This document shows positions 12,970 through 21,026 of a DNA stretch of 33,914 nt, in pieces; positions within the stretch are counted from its first letter, which is position 1, and every line of letters starts with the position of its first letter. Origin of the DNA: a virus; the IMG/VR virus record IMGVR_UViG_3300032291_002038, positions 1 through 33,914 of that record. The stretch is one strand, 5' to 3'. Made by a program: the position numbers and the translations under genes. Below the pieces are notes generated by a model. That model was not told where the DNA came from, did no database searches, and worked only from the letters and a program-made list of their open reading frames with translations.

Positions 12970-13581
12970 ATGGACAACCTGAACGAGCTTTTCCGACCCA
13001 TCGACTACGGAGTCAGCCTGGAGACAACCGAAACAATCACGCCCCGAAAGGTAAGAATCGACGGGAAAAGGAAAATGATAACCTGCTTAAAGAAGGAAAA
13101 AGCCAAGGATTTTCTGGGAGATCCGCCAAAGCCCGGAGAGTTTTTCCACATCGTTTCAAACGGCTCTTTCGACTACTGGCAGCTCTGTCCGCTCCTCATC
13201 GAACTGACAAAGGCAAAAAATGTCACGATTCACGCCTCAACTTGGACGCTTAACCGTCAAAACGCTCTGGAAATGCTGCAAATGATGGACGACGGGCGGT
13301 GCGGGAGCCTTTCGCTACTAACGGGAACCTATTTCAAACGAAGAGAAAGCGCCGTGTTTGCCACAATCGCCAACGGGCTGCTACAGCGAGGCCAAAAAAT
13401 ACGCGCTTTGGAAAATCACGCCAAAGTTCTTTTGATAGACGACCACGCCGGAAACTACTTCGTGATGGAAGGATCGGCCAACTTCACAGCAAATCCGCGG
13501 ATTGAGCAAAACATCATCGGAAACAATCGAGAACTTTATGAACACCACAGAGGATGGATCGAAGAAGCCTTCACAATCTAA
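12970..13581 (+). CDS. Phospholipase D-like nuclease (single HKD)
   Basis: 203 aa. His150-x-Lys152-x4-5-Asp157/158 in ENHAKVLLIDDHAGNYF followed by MEGSANFTANP (Asn171) is the HKD motif plus GS/N element of PLD-superfamily nucleases such as Nuc/BfiI, which act as dimers with one HKD each. The N-terminal half (FHIVSNGSFDYWQLCPLLIEL, VTIHASTWTLN) fits the same alpha/beta fold. It is the first gene of the packaging operon, next to the terminase subunits. It may cleave DNA during packaging or in host takeover; the substrate is not evident. The next gene starts inside its end. Confidence 0.8.
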   Translation: MDNLNELFRPIDYGVSLETTETITPRKVRIDGKRKMITCLKKEKAKDFLGDPPKPGEFFHIVSNGSFDYWQLCPLLIELTKAKNVTIHASTWTLNRQNALEMLQMMDDGRCGSLSLLTGTYFKRRESAVFATIANGLLQRGQKIRALENHAKVLLIDDHAGNYFVMEGSANFTANPRIEQNIIGNNRELYEHHRGWIEEAFTI

Positions 13582-13900
13582 GGAATTAACAACCGTCCAC
13601 CTGACCGCGGAAGAGGCAACCAAGGTAATTCAAATGGTAGCGGTCGGAACGGACGAAACCGCACTGGCGGCACACATGGAAACTTGGACTCCTGAAAAAA
13701 AACAACAAGCATGGCAAGTTGTCGCTGAGTATTTTAAGGCGTGCTCGCAATTCAACGCACAATTCGAACTTGGGCGAGCGGTAGCCAGGCTAAACCTGCT
13801 CTTCAAAAACTCTCTGCAAATTCAGGACTTCAAAGCCTGCCTATCTATCCAAAAAGAAATCAACAAGCTCCTCGCACTCGAAAAACATGCTACCCAATGA
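13538..13900 (+). CDS. Hypothetical protein upstream of terminase small subunit
   Basis: 120 aa from ATG 13538, overlapping the PLD gene by 44 bp. A Thr/Ser/Lys-rich N terminus, then TAEEATKVIQMVAVGTDE and a long helical domain ending LNLLFKNSLQIQDFKACLSI, QKEINKLLALE. That ending is reminiscent of small terminase-associated or DNA-packaging proteins, without a recognised motif. It overlaps the next gene by 14 bp. Function inferred only from position. Confidence 0.55.
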   Translation: MNTTEDGSKKPSQSKELTTVHLTAEEATKVIQMVAVGTDETALAAHMETWTPEKKQQAWQVVAEYFKACSQFNAQFELGRAVARLNLLFKNSLQIQDFKACLSIQKEINKLLALEKHATQ

Positions 13901-14537
13901 CCTCCGCGCTTTAGTTTCGGAAATGGCTGGACAAAATCCACAACAAGCCAAACCAGAAACAAAAAAAAGCCCAAAATCAGAAAACAAAACAGAAAAGTGC
14001 TCGGTCAAAAAACTTGCGCGAATTTTCAACATTACCGAGGTGCGAGTGCAGCAACTCGCAAAAATGGAGGTTATCGTAAAAACTGAGCGAGGACTTTATG
14101 ACCTATGGTTATCGGTTAAAGGATACATCCGCTACCTGCAAGACCGGACAGGAAAGAAAAGCGGAGGAATAGACGGAGACGAAAACAGCTACGAGACGCA
14201 ACGCACGAGAGTCTACCGCGCCCGCGCCGAAATCCTCGAAGCGCAATCGATGGCGATGCGCGGCGAACTCCATGACGCCTCCTGCATTGCCGAGGTGATG
14301 GGTGAGGGACTGGCAAACATCCGGGCAAAGCTCTTGGCAATCCCGACAACCGCAGGCCCTCGCGTTGCCGACGAGAGCGACCCAAACAAATGCGCGGCAC
14401 TCATCGAGACCCTACTGCATGAGGCGATGGCGGAATGCTCGAAATACAACGGGCGGGAGATTCTGAACCGCTACCTCAAGCGGAGCGAGGCGAAGCCGGA
14501 AGAGGCCGAAGAGGCAGGAGAAGGCTGGGAGACATGA
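13887..14537 (+). CDS. terS: Terminase small subunit, Nu1-like
   Basis: 216 aa. A Lys/Ser-rich lead is followed by a winged helix-turn-helix (about 35-85: SVKKLARIFNITEVRVQQLA, then YDLWLSVKGYIRYLQ), the DNA-recognition domain of lambda Nu1-type small terminases. A helical region follows (ETQRTRVYRARAEILEAQSM, AIPTTAGPRVADESD) typical of the oligomerisation core. The C-terminal tail is Glu-rich. It overlaps the large subunit by 4 bp, as expected for a co-translated pair. It should bind the phage packaging site and regulate the motor. Confidence 0.85.
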   Translation: MLPNDLRALVSEMAGQNPQQAKPETKKSPKSENKTEKCSVKKLARIFNITEVRVQQLAKMEVIVKTERGLYDLWLSVKGYIRYLQDRTGKKSGGIDGDENSYETQRTRVYRARAEILEAQSMAMRGELHDASCIAEVMGEGLANIRAKLLAIPTTAGPRVADESDPNKCAALIETLLHEAMAECSKYNGREILNRYLKRSEAKPEEAEEAGEGWET

Positions 14538-16456
14538 CGCCCAAGGAACTCGAACACGCCAGCGACCTCATCGCGGCGTGGTCGGCCATTCTTTCACCCC
14601 CGCCAAAGTGGACGATCAGCGAATGGGCAGACCACCGGCGAAAACTCTCTGGGGAGGCGGCAGCGGAGAAAGGGCAGTGGCGAACCAACCGCGCCGAATA
14701 CCAGCGAGGAATAATGGACGCCGTTGCCGATCCGACCATCGAGCAGGTTGTCGTGATGTCATCGGCACAGGTGGGAAAAACGGAGGTGCTTCTGAACTGC
14801 ATCGGCTACTTCGTGGATTTCGACCCCTCGCCCCTCATGCTCGTGCAGCCGGACGAGGCCATGGCAGAGACATTCAGCAAAGACCGACTCGCGCCAATGT
14901 TCCGAGACTCGCCCAGCCTCCGCTCAAAAGTGCGACCGGCCAAGACCCGCGACTCTGGAAACACGATCCTGCACAAAAGATTTCCCGGCGGCCATGTCAC
15001 GCTGGTCGGAGCCAACGCCCCCAGCGGCCTCGCCTCTCGCCCGATCCGCATCCTCCTGCTGGATGAGGTGGACCGATACCCCGCCAGCGCCGGGAGCGAA
15101 GGCGATCCGGTGAACCTTGCCATCGCCCGCACCAAGAATTTTTGGAACAGAAGAATCGTCATGGTCTCAACCCCTACGGTCAAGGGCCTCTCCCGCATCG
15201 AGCGAGCTTTTGAGATTTCCGACCAGCGGCATTTCCTCGTGCCGTGTCCGCATTGCCAGCACGAGCACCCGCTGCGGTGGGGGAATGTCGTCTGGACGGA
15301 CGGACGCAGAGACCTCGCCACCCTCCGGTGTCCCGCCTGCAACGGCACGATCACCAACGCGCAGAAAAACCAAGCGGTCTCCCGTGGTCGGTGGCAGGCC
15401 AGCGCCGGACCCAGCCGGATCGCAGGCTTTCACTTAAACGAACTCTATTCCCCCTGGCGAAGCATCGCAGACATAGCCATCGAGCACGGGCGGGCCAAAG
15501 ACGATCCCTCAACCCTTCAAGTCTGGATCAACACCAGCCTCGGCGAAACATGGGAAGAGGGCGGCGAACGCATCAGCGAGCATGCCTTGATCGAACGATG
15601 CGAACCCTACCCGCAGGCGGATGTCCCCGCCCGTGGCCTGATCCTCACGGCGGGCGTGGACACCCAGCAAGACCGGCTCGAAATCGAAGTCGTGGCGTGG
15701 GCAGGCGGCGAAGAAAGCTGGAGCGTTGCTTACCATGTCATTCTCGGCGACCCCGACAGACCGGAAGGCACAGCAGGAAGCCCGTGGACGCACCTCACCG
15801 ACTACCTCCGCAAGCGGTGGACCTCCGAAGCAGGCGGCGAAATGGTCATCGAAACCACCTGCATCGACACTGGCGGCTCGAACACGCAAGCCGTTTACGG
15901 CTATGTAAAGAGACACAAGGGCGACCGAGTTTACGGCGTGAAGGGACAAGGCGGACCCGGCTTGCCCATCGTCGGCAACCCCGCCCGCCGCAGGGCAGGG
16001 AAAAAAACCACGCGCCCCATCGATGTCTATATTGTCGGAGTCGATTCCGCGAAGAGCATCGTTTACAAGAGACTGCGCATCACCGAACCCGGCTCTGGAT
16101 ATTGCCACTTCCCGCAAGGGCGAAGCGCCGAGTATTTCCGTGGACTCACCGCAGAAAAGGCCGTGACGAAATTTGTGAAAGGATTCCCCCGGCTGGAGTG
16201 GCACAAGACATCCGGCGCACGGAACGAACCGCTCGACTGCCGGGTTTACGCATTCGCCGCCCTCGTCCTTCGCGCCCCGCAGTTTGACAAGCTCGCGTTG
16301 AGAAGGCGGCAGACCATGCCCACGCCCAAGCCCGCAGAGGTCGAGCCGCACCAGCCAACGGAACTCCCCGCAGAAGACACCCCCAGACCGGATGCCAACA
16401 ATGCCGCGAAACGCAAGCGCACCACGCGCAGGGCGTCCTTCGTGCATACATGGTGA
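14534..16456 (+). CDS. terL: Terminase large subunit (lambda gpA-like)
   Basis: 640 aa. Packaging motor with N-terminal ATPase: Walker A-like SSAQVGKTE at about 77-84, Walker B ILLLDEVDRYP near 175-185, motif VMVSTPTVKG. Two CxxC pairs (PCPHC near 237 and RCPAC near 264) form a zinc-ribbon insertion. The nuclease domain follows (TAGVDTQQDRLEIEVVAW, TCIDTGGSNTQAVYGYV, LDCRVYAFAAL). All are as in the gpA/PF05876 family. The C-terminal 50 residues are unusual: they include ELPAEDTP encoded by a copy of the dispersed repeat at 16360-16380, then a basic tail. The next gene starts 7 bp inside its end. Confidence 0.93.
   Translation: MTPKELEHASDLIAAWSAILSPPPKWTISEWADHRRKLSGEAAAEKGQWRTNRAEYQRGIMDAVADPTIEQVVVMSSAQVGKTEVLLNCIGYFVDFDPSPLMLVQPDEAMAETFSKDRLAPMFRDSPSLRSKVRPAKTRDSGNTILHKRFPGGHVTLVGANAPSGLASRPIRILLLDEVDRYPASAGSEGDPVNLAIARTKNFWNRRIVMVSTPTVKGLSRIERAFEISDQRHFLVPCPHCQHEHPLRWGNVVWTDGRRDLATLRCPACNGTITNAQKNQAVSRGRWQASAGPSRIAGFHLNELYSPWRSIADIAIEHGRAKDDPSTLQVWINTSLGETWEEGGERISEHALIERCEPYPQADVPARGLILTAGVDTQQDRLEIEVVAWAGGEESWSVAYHVILGDPDRPEGTAGSPWTHLTDYLRKRWTSEAGGEMVIETTCIDTGGSNTQAVYGYVKRHKGDRVYGVKGQGGPGLPIVGNPARRRAGKKTTRPIDVYIVGVDSAKSIVYKRLRITEPGSGYCHFPQGRSAEYFRGLTAEKAVTKFVKGFPRLEWHKTSGARNEPLDCRVYAFAALVLRAPQFDKLALRRRQTMPTPKPAEVEPHQPTELPAEDTPRPDANNAAKRKRTTRRASFVHTW
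16360..16380 (-). repeat. Dispersed repeat (GGAACTCCCCGCAGAAGAC core) inside terL
   Basis: The 21-bp core, identical to those at 22706 and 31723 over their shared length, lies in frame near the 3' end of terL and is translated as part of ELPAEDTP. Here the ACCACGGAG half is missing. Confidence 0.7.
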
Positions 16457-16947
16457 CAATAACGGCAGGCGAAACATTCGAGGTTACGGTATCGGCAGAC
16501 CCCGCCGCGACCGTCCTTGTGCAATTCGCTGGAATGCAATCGCGCAATGTCGCAGCCACCGGCACGGAAGGAACCTTCACCGCCGCCGCAGATACGACCG
16601 GATGGATTCCTGGGCATTACATTTGGGAAGCATGGGCAACGGTCGCCGCGCACCGCGCTCTTGTCGGAACCGGCGACCTCCTCATCCGCGAATCCGCAGC
16701 CACACTCGCCCCCGGTGCTGAGGTGCGCACGCAGGCCCGCATCGCCGTGGCACACATCCAAGCCATGCTCGCAGGGGGCGCAACGCTTGAGGCGAAACGC
16801 TACAAGATCAACAACCGCGAGCTTGAGCGGCACAGCATCGCCGAACTTTTGCAACTCCTCTCCTTCTGGCGGCGTGAGCTGTCACGCGAGTCCCGACTCT
16901 CATCCGGCATCTCGTCCATCGGGCAATCTATTTCCGTCCGCATCTAA
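16450..16947 (+). CDS. gpW-like head joining protein with N-terminal beta domain
   Basis: 165 aa. Residues 1-95 form an Ig-like beta sandwich (ITAGETFEVTVSADPAATVLV, GWIPGHYIWEAWATV). Residues about 95-150 carry a gpW-type motif (HIQAMLAGGATLEAKRYKIN, NRELERHSIAELLQLLSFWR). Lambda gpW is only about 68 aa and lies in the same place between terminase and portal, completing heads before tail joining. Here that module is fused to an extra beta domain. Position and the YKINNRELERHSIAEL pattern support the call. Confidence 0.65.
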   Translation: MVTITAGETFEVTVSADPAATVLVQFAGMQSRNVAATGTEGTFTAAADTTGWIPGHYIWEAWATVAAHRALVGTGDLLIRESAATLAPGAEVRTQARIAVAHIQAMLAGGATLEAKRYKINNRELERHSIAELLQLLSFWRRELSRESRLSSGISSIGQSISVRI

Positions 16948-16949
16948 CC

Positions 16950-18479
16950 ATGGGCCTCTTCGATCTATTTTCCCGCACCGCCACCACGAAGACGCCCGCG
17001 CCAAGCCGTGCCGACCAGCCTCGCCTCTGGTCGGCGCGGTCCATTCTCTCGGACACCATCGGCAGCTTCGCCACCGCAGGCATGCCGCAAGCCGCAGGCG
17101 CTGGCAGGTTGGAATCCACATGGGCAGGCACCCCGACCACGATTGACGCATGGATTTTCCAATACTGGAGCCGCATCGTCGCCCGTTCTCGTGAGCAGGC
17201 AGAGAACAACGACCATCTCAAAAAGTTCATGCAAATGGCCCGCGACAACATCGCAGGCCCGACAGGCTTCACCTTCAACGCGCAGATCCGCGACCCCAGC
17301 GGAACGATGGACACCGTGGCCAGCAGCGCCATCGAGGACGCTTTTGCAGACTGGTCGAAAAGAGGCAACTACGACATCACCGGCCAACTCTCCCGTGCCG
17401 ATGGCGAACGCCTCGCAGTCACCACAGCCGCGATGGATGGCGAGGTCATCTGCATAAAAAAATATGGCGAAGACCTCAACAAGTGGGGCTTTGCCGTGCA
17501 GTTCATCGACCCCGTTCTTCTCAACCCGACGAAGTGGGAAAAGCTGAACAACGGCAATGTCATCCGCCACGGCATCGAGTTTAATCCGAACGGACGCCCG
17601 GTCGCCTACCATTTCCGCAACTACGATGAGCAAATGATGGGGTATGTGAACTACAACGGCGAAAGCTTCCAGCGAGTGCCCGCCGATCAGGTCATCCATC
17701 GTTTCCTCCCGGAGCGAGTCGGGCAAAAGCGCGGTCTCCCGTGGGCGCGAACAGCCCTCTGGCGCATGCGCATGCTGGCAGGGTTTGAAGATGCCGCCGT
17801 GGTCAACGCCCGTGTGAGCGCAAGCAAGATGGGCTTTTTCCGAAACCTCGACGGCGACAGCGACGACATCCTCGAAATGGATGCCGAACCCGGCAAGTTT
17901 GAGGACATCGGCAACCGCGAGTTTATCCCCTACACGCCGCAATTTCCCGACCAGGCATTTGACCCGTTTTGCAAAGCCATGCTTCGCTCGATTTCATCCG
18001 GCCTCGGTGTGAGCTACAACAACCTCGCCAGCGACCTGACGAGCGTCAATTTCTCATCGATCCGCCAAGGCGCACTCGACGAGCGCGAAGTCTGGAAAGG
18101 CCTGCAAGAATGGCTCATCAGCGGCTTCGTCATGCCGATCTACGAGGCATGGTTGGAACGCTCTCTCCTCGCCAACAAAATCCTGATTGCTGGCAAGCCG
18201 CTCAAATTCGACCGCCTCGAAAAATACAAACAAGTCGCCTTCACCGGACGCCGCTGGGCATGGATCGACCCAAGCGCAGAAATGGCCGCGAACGAAAAAG
18301 CCATCTCGCAAAAACTCAAATCCCGCAGCGAGATCATCCGAGAGACCAGCAACCGCGACCCCGAAGATGTCTGGAGCGAGATCGAGCGCGAGGAGGTCGA
18401 AATGAAAAAGCGCAACATCGTGCCGCTTGTCCCAGCAGGAGCAGCCGCCCCCGTGGCACAGCCCGAACCCCAGCCATGA
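16950..18479 (+). CDS. Portal protein (lambda gpB-like)
   Basis: 509 aa. Features of lambda-type portals: IVARSREQAENNDHLKKFMQM, then NIAGPTGFTFNAQI, the FIDPVLLNPTKWEKLNNG segment, IHRFLPERVGQKRGLPWART, and GLGVSYNNLASDLTSVNFSS near the C terminus, followed by helices and a Pro/Ala tail. It makes the dodecameric ring at the capsid vertex through which DNA is packaged. Length is close to lambda gpB (533). The stop overlaps the next ATG (ATGA). High confidence. Confidence 0.93.
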   Translation: MGLFDLFSRTATTKTPAPSRADQPRLWSARSILSDTIGSFATAGMPQAAGAGRLESTWAGTPTTIDAWIFQYWSRIVARSREQAENNDHLKKFMQMARDNIAGPTGFTFNAQIRDPSGTMDTVASSAIEDAFADWSKRGNYDITGQLSRADGERLAVTTAAMDGEVICIKKYGEDLNKWGFAVQFIDPVLLNPTKWEKLNNGNVIRHGIEFNPNGRPVAYHFRNYDEQMMGYVNYNGESFQRVPADQVIHRFLPERVGQKRGLPWARTALWRMRMLAGFEDAAVVNARVSASKMGFFRNLDGDSDDILEMDAEPGKFEDIGNREFIPYTPQFPDQAFDPFCKAMLRSISSGLGVSYNNLASDLTSVNFSSIRQGALDEREVWKGLQEWLISGFVMPIYEAWLERSLLANKILIAGKPLKFDRLEKYKQVAFTGRRWAWIDPSAEMAANEKAISQKLKSRSEIIRETSNRDPEDVWSEIEREEVEMKKRNIVPLVPAGAAAPVAQPEPQP

Positions 18480-18823
18480 GCCAGCCTTTCGACATCACCA
18501 TTCCAGCCGGCGAGTCATTCTTTTTCGAGGTCACGCTGAAAGACTCCACCTTGCCAAACGCCCTGCCAGTAAACCTCCTCGATTTCACGGCATCCGGGCA
18601 ACTGCGCGAAGACTGGGACAAGCCACTCCTGGCCAATTTCACCGTCACATTTCCTTTGCCTCGCACGAGCGGCAAGGTGCGCGTGGTTCTATCGGACGAA
18701 CAGACCCGCGCCCTGCCTGTGACCCGCGCCCGTTACGACATTTTCCTGACCGACCCCTACGGCAACAGCCGCAAAATCCTCGAAGGCTTCGCATACATCG
18801 AGCGAGCCATAACCCGCAACTGA
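18476..18823 (+). CDS. Small beta-rich virion protein
   Basis: 115 aa, all-beta pattern: FDITIPAGESFFFEVTLKDS, FTASGQLREDWDKPLLANF, ARYDIFLTDPYGNSRKILEG, YIERAITR. Similar Ig/jelly-roll-like small proteins precede phage baseplate or fibre genes and act as adaptors. It is coupled to the portal gene and followed 4 bp later by a collagen-like repeat protein. Specific role unknown; virion surface or adaptor is the best guess. Confidence 0.5.
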   Translation: MSQPFDITIPAGESFFFEVTLKDSTLPNALPVNLLDFTASGQLREDWDKPLLANFTVTFPLPRTSGKVRVVLSDEQTRALPVTRARYDIFLTDPYGNSRKILEGFAYIERAITRN

Positions 18824-18827
18824 CACC

Positions 18828-19568
18828 ATGGCAGTCGTTGACCTCACACTCATTCCGAACACGCAAGTTGTCGTTGCCCCCGGCATTGCCCTCCCTATCG
18901 GCAGCGGAGCGCAGGGACCGGCTGGCACGGTCGCCATCGGCAGCGTCTCACAACTCGCCACCGGCACAGCGCCCACCGTGACCAATGTCGGAAGCCCCAC
19001 CAATGCCGTTCTCAATTTCGGCATCCCCCTCGGAGCGCAAGGCCCCGGCGGCACGATAGCCGTTGGCGCAGTGCAGACCGTGGCAGGAAACCAACCCGCC
19101 ACCGTCTCCAATGTGGGCACGCCACAAAATGCCGTCTTAAATTTCGCGCTCCCTCGCGGCCTGTCCTCAACCATCGCAGTTGGCACGGTCTTCATGCTAC
19201 CAGCAGGCGCAACGCCCACGATTGCCAATGTCGGCACGCAGGAAAACGCCGTTCTGAATTTCGGCATCCCGTCACCAGCCCCCGGCCCGAAGGGCGATGC
19301 AGGCGAGCGAGGCCCCGCCTTTGTTTACGGATCGCTCTCATTCATCTCGGATGTCTCCGACGATCACCTCACACACTGGATCGGTCGCGCCTCCGCAGGC
19401 ACTGGAACTGACTTAGCGGCGTGGACGATCACCCGCAGCATCTTCACGCCCAGCGGAGAACTCGTGAGCCGAGGCGTAGCCGCCAACGCAGTCTGGGACA
19501 CCCGCGAGACAGCCAACTACGTCGCCGGGGCCGTCTCCACCAGCGAGATTGACGCAGGCTTTTTCTAA
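18828..19568 (+). CDS. Fibre-like protein with collagen-type and TNVG repeats
   Basis: 246 aa. Three or four repeats of the type APTVTNVGSPTNAVLNFGIP, each followed by a Gly-X-Y stretch (GAQGPGG, GPKGDAGERGPA), a pattern common in phage fibres and appendages. The C-terminal domain (about 165-246) contains FISDVSDDHLTHWIGRASAG and ENYVAGAVSTSEIDAGFF-like elements (actual text ETANYVAGAVSTSEIDAGFF). Repeats suggest a trimeric stalk. It ends just before a strong terminator, unusual between portal and capsid genes. Confidence 0.7.
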   Translation: MAVVDLTLIPNTQVVVAPGIALPIGSGAQGPAGTVAIGSVSQLATGTAPTVTNVGSPTNAVLNFGIPLGAQGPGGTIAVGAVQTVAGNQPATVSNVGTPQNAVLNFALPRGLSSTIAVGTVFMLPAGATPTIANVGTQENAVLNFGIPSPAPGPKGDAGERGPAFVYGSLSFISDVSDDHLTHWIGRASAGTGTDLAAWTITRSIFTPSGELVSRGVAANAVWDTRETANYVAGAVSTSEIDAGFF

Positions 19569-19590
19569 AAAATTTAGCGCCAAGCATCAT

Positions 19591-19633
19591 ACCCGCCCCG
19601 CCTCTCAACGATGCGTAATTGGGCGGGTTTTTT
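19591..19633 (+). terminator. Strong Rho-independent terminator
   Basis: ACCCGCCC (19591-19598) pairs perfectly with GGGCGGGT (19621-19628) and runs into six T (19628-19633). It ends the portal-to-first-fibre transcript. Confidence 0.85.
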
Positions 19634-19642
19634 GTGCCCTCC

Positions 19643-19732
19643 CCCTCCGTGCTCTCTGTGTCCTCTGTGGTCAATCCACCACGGAACGCCCCGCAGAAGA
19701 CACGATTTTTTCGAGCGGCAAAATAACGCCCG
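19643..19732 (-). repeat. Full-length dispersed repeat element, copy after terminator 1
   Basis: On the minus strand: GGCGTTATTTTGCC, then GTGTCTTCTGCGGGGCGTTC, then TTGACCACAGAGGACACAGA and GAGCACGGAGG. It combines the CCCCGCAGAAGAC core (19683-19703) with the ACCACGGAG-type part and a GGCAAAAT block (19717-19724). It shares this order with 22665-22753 and begins 9 bp past a terminator. Confidence 0.75.
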
Positions 19733-19783
19733 TCCGACCACCGGACATCGCAACCACAACCACCACCACACCAAAAAAAAATT

Positions 19784-20572
19784 ATGTCAGTTCCAATTCG
19801 CATTCGCCGCCGCCAATCAGGTAACGCAGGAGCCCCTGGGGTCTTAAAGTCCTCAGAGTTAGCGTTTAACGAGGTAGACGGGATTTTGTATTATGGACGT
19901 GGCGCCGACGCATCCGGCAACGCCACCAGCATCATTGGCATCGGCGGCAACGCCTCATCCAGCTACGCAGACGGCATCGTCGCCACAGAGCGTGACGCCC
20001 GCATCGCCGCTGACAGCACACTCACCACAAACCTCGCCAGCGAGGTGACACGTGCACAGGGCGCAGAAAGCACGATTTCCACGAACCTTGCAAACGAGAT
20101 CACCCGTGCGCAAAACGCTGAATCAGCTCTCGGCACTCGGATCGACAATGTTCTTTCTAACGTAACGCCTGGCTCGCTTGATTCGCTTTCGGAAGTGGTT
20201 TCGGCCTTCCAGTCCGCAGACTCCTCGCTCAACGGAGCAATCACCAGCCTCGCTTCCAGCGCCTCCACCGGCCTCACAAACGAGGTCAACCGCGCCACCG
20301 CAGCCGAGGCCGTTCTTGCTTCCGACATCTCGGACATCGAGACAGCCGCATCCGCCTTGAACAGCCGGGTCACCAGCGCCGAGAGCAGCATCACCTCAAA
20401 CGCCTCCGCGATCAGCGCCGAGTCCACAGCCCGCGCAGCCGCAATCAGCGCAGAGACCAGCGCCCGCCAATCCGCCATCAGCTCGGAGTCAAGCACACGC
20501 CTGACCAACGACAACGCTTTGAGCGCCCGCATCCTCGTTCTCGAGACCGAGATCGACGGCGGCACGTTCTAA
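19784..20572 (+). CDS. Fibre-like coiled-coil repeat protein
   Basis: 262 aa. The N terminus RIRRRQSGNAGAPGVLKSSEL, AFNEVDGILYYGRG is the anchor motif often seen at the start of phage fibres. Residues 65-250 are short coiled-coil repeats (ATERDARIAADSTLTTNLA, EVTRAQGAESTISTNLA, RAQNAESAL, ISAESTARAAAIS) rich in Ala/Ser/Thr, typical of trimeric stalks. The end ILVLETEIDGGTF is shared by related fibres. It lacks a globular receptor-binding tip, which may be supplied by the next genes. Confidence 0.7.
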   Translation: MSVPIRIRRRQSGNAGAPGVLKSSELAFNEVDGILYYGRGADASGNATSIIGIGGNASSSYADGIVATERDARIAADSTLTTNLASEVTRAQGAESTISTNLANEITRAQNAESALGTRIDNVLSNVTPGSLDSLSEVVSAFQSADSSLNGAITSLASSASTGLTNEVNRATAAEAVLASDISDIETAASALNSRVTSAESSITSNASAISAESTARAAAISAETSARQSAISSESSTRLTNDNALSARILVLETEIDGGTF

Positions 20573-20577
20573 AGCAA

Positions 20578-20593
20578 CGGCCCAATGGGGCCG
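20578..20593 (+). other. Hairpin without T-run
   Basis: CGGCCC-AATG-GGGCCG forms a perfect 6-bp stem immediately after the fibre stop codon. It has no U-tract, so it may protect or attenuate the transcript rather than terminate it. Confidence 0.4.
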
Positions 20594-20651
20594 GTCAACC
20601 TCGTGTCCATACATGACGACCGGCCTTTCAAATCTTACCGAGTCCATACTC

Positions 20652-21026
20652 ATGCCAATTCCGATAAAGCCTAAAAAAACCGTCGTGCCGGGGCGCATCC
20701 CCAGCACGGCGGATCTTTCGCTCGGCGAGGTCTGCATTAACTACGCAGACATTAAAATTTATGGACGCCACCCGCAGACCGGAGCCGTCCTCCAACTCAC
20801 CTCCCCTCCTCGCAACGAAATCCCCGCCATCCTCGTCCACGCCGTGGACGGAGCGAACCTCTACATCGGGCGCTTGGAATGGGACGACTACCCCGCAACA
20901 GGCGAACCAGACGACTCCACCGCCTGGACAATTTACAAAATTACCACCAACAGCGCCGGAGATGTCCTCTCGGAGCAATCGGCAGTCGGGCAGTGGTCGA
21001 ACAAACAGAATTTGAACTATGCTTAG
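20652..21026 (+). CDS. Small fibre-adaptor-like protein
   Basis: 124 aa. PGRIPSTADLSLGEVCINYAD then IKIYGRHPQTGAVLQL repeats the N-terminal anchor theme of the preceding fibre gene. The rest is beta-rich (LYIGRLEWDDYPATGEP, AWTIYKITTNSAG). ATG 20652 is preferred to 20613. It overlaps the next gene by 8 bp. Likely a connector or small fibre subunit; not identified further. Confidence 0.55.
   Translation: MPIPIKPKKTVVPGRIPSTADLSLGEVCINYADIKIYGRHPQTGAVLQLTSPPRNEIPAILVHAVDGANLYIGRLEWDDYPATGEPDDSTAWTIYKITTNSAGDVLSEQSAVGQWSNKQNLNYA

Noticed and set aside
15509-16477. 322-aa minus-strand ORF
   Set aside because: Shadow of the terminase large subunit; no domain and no start signals.
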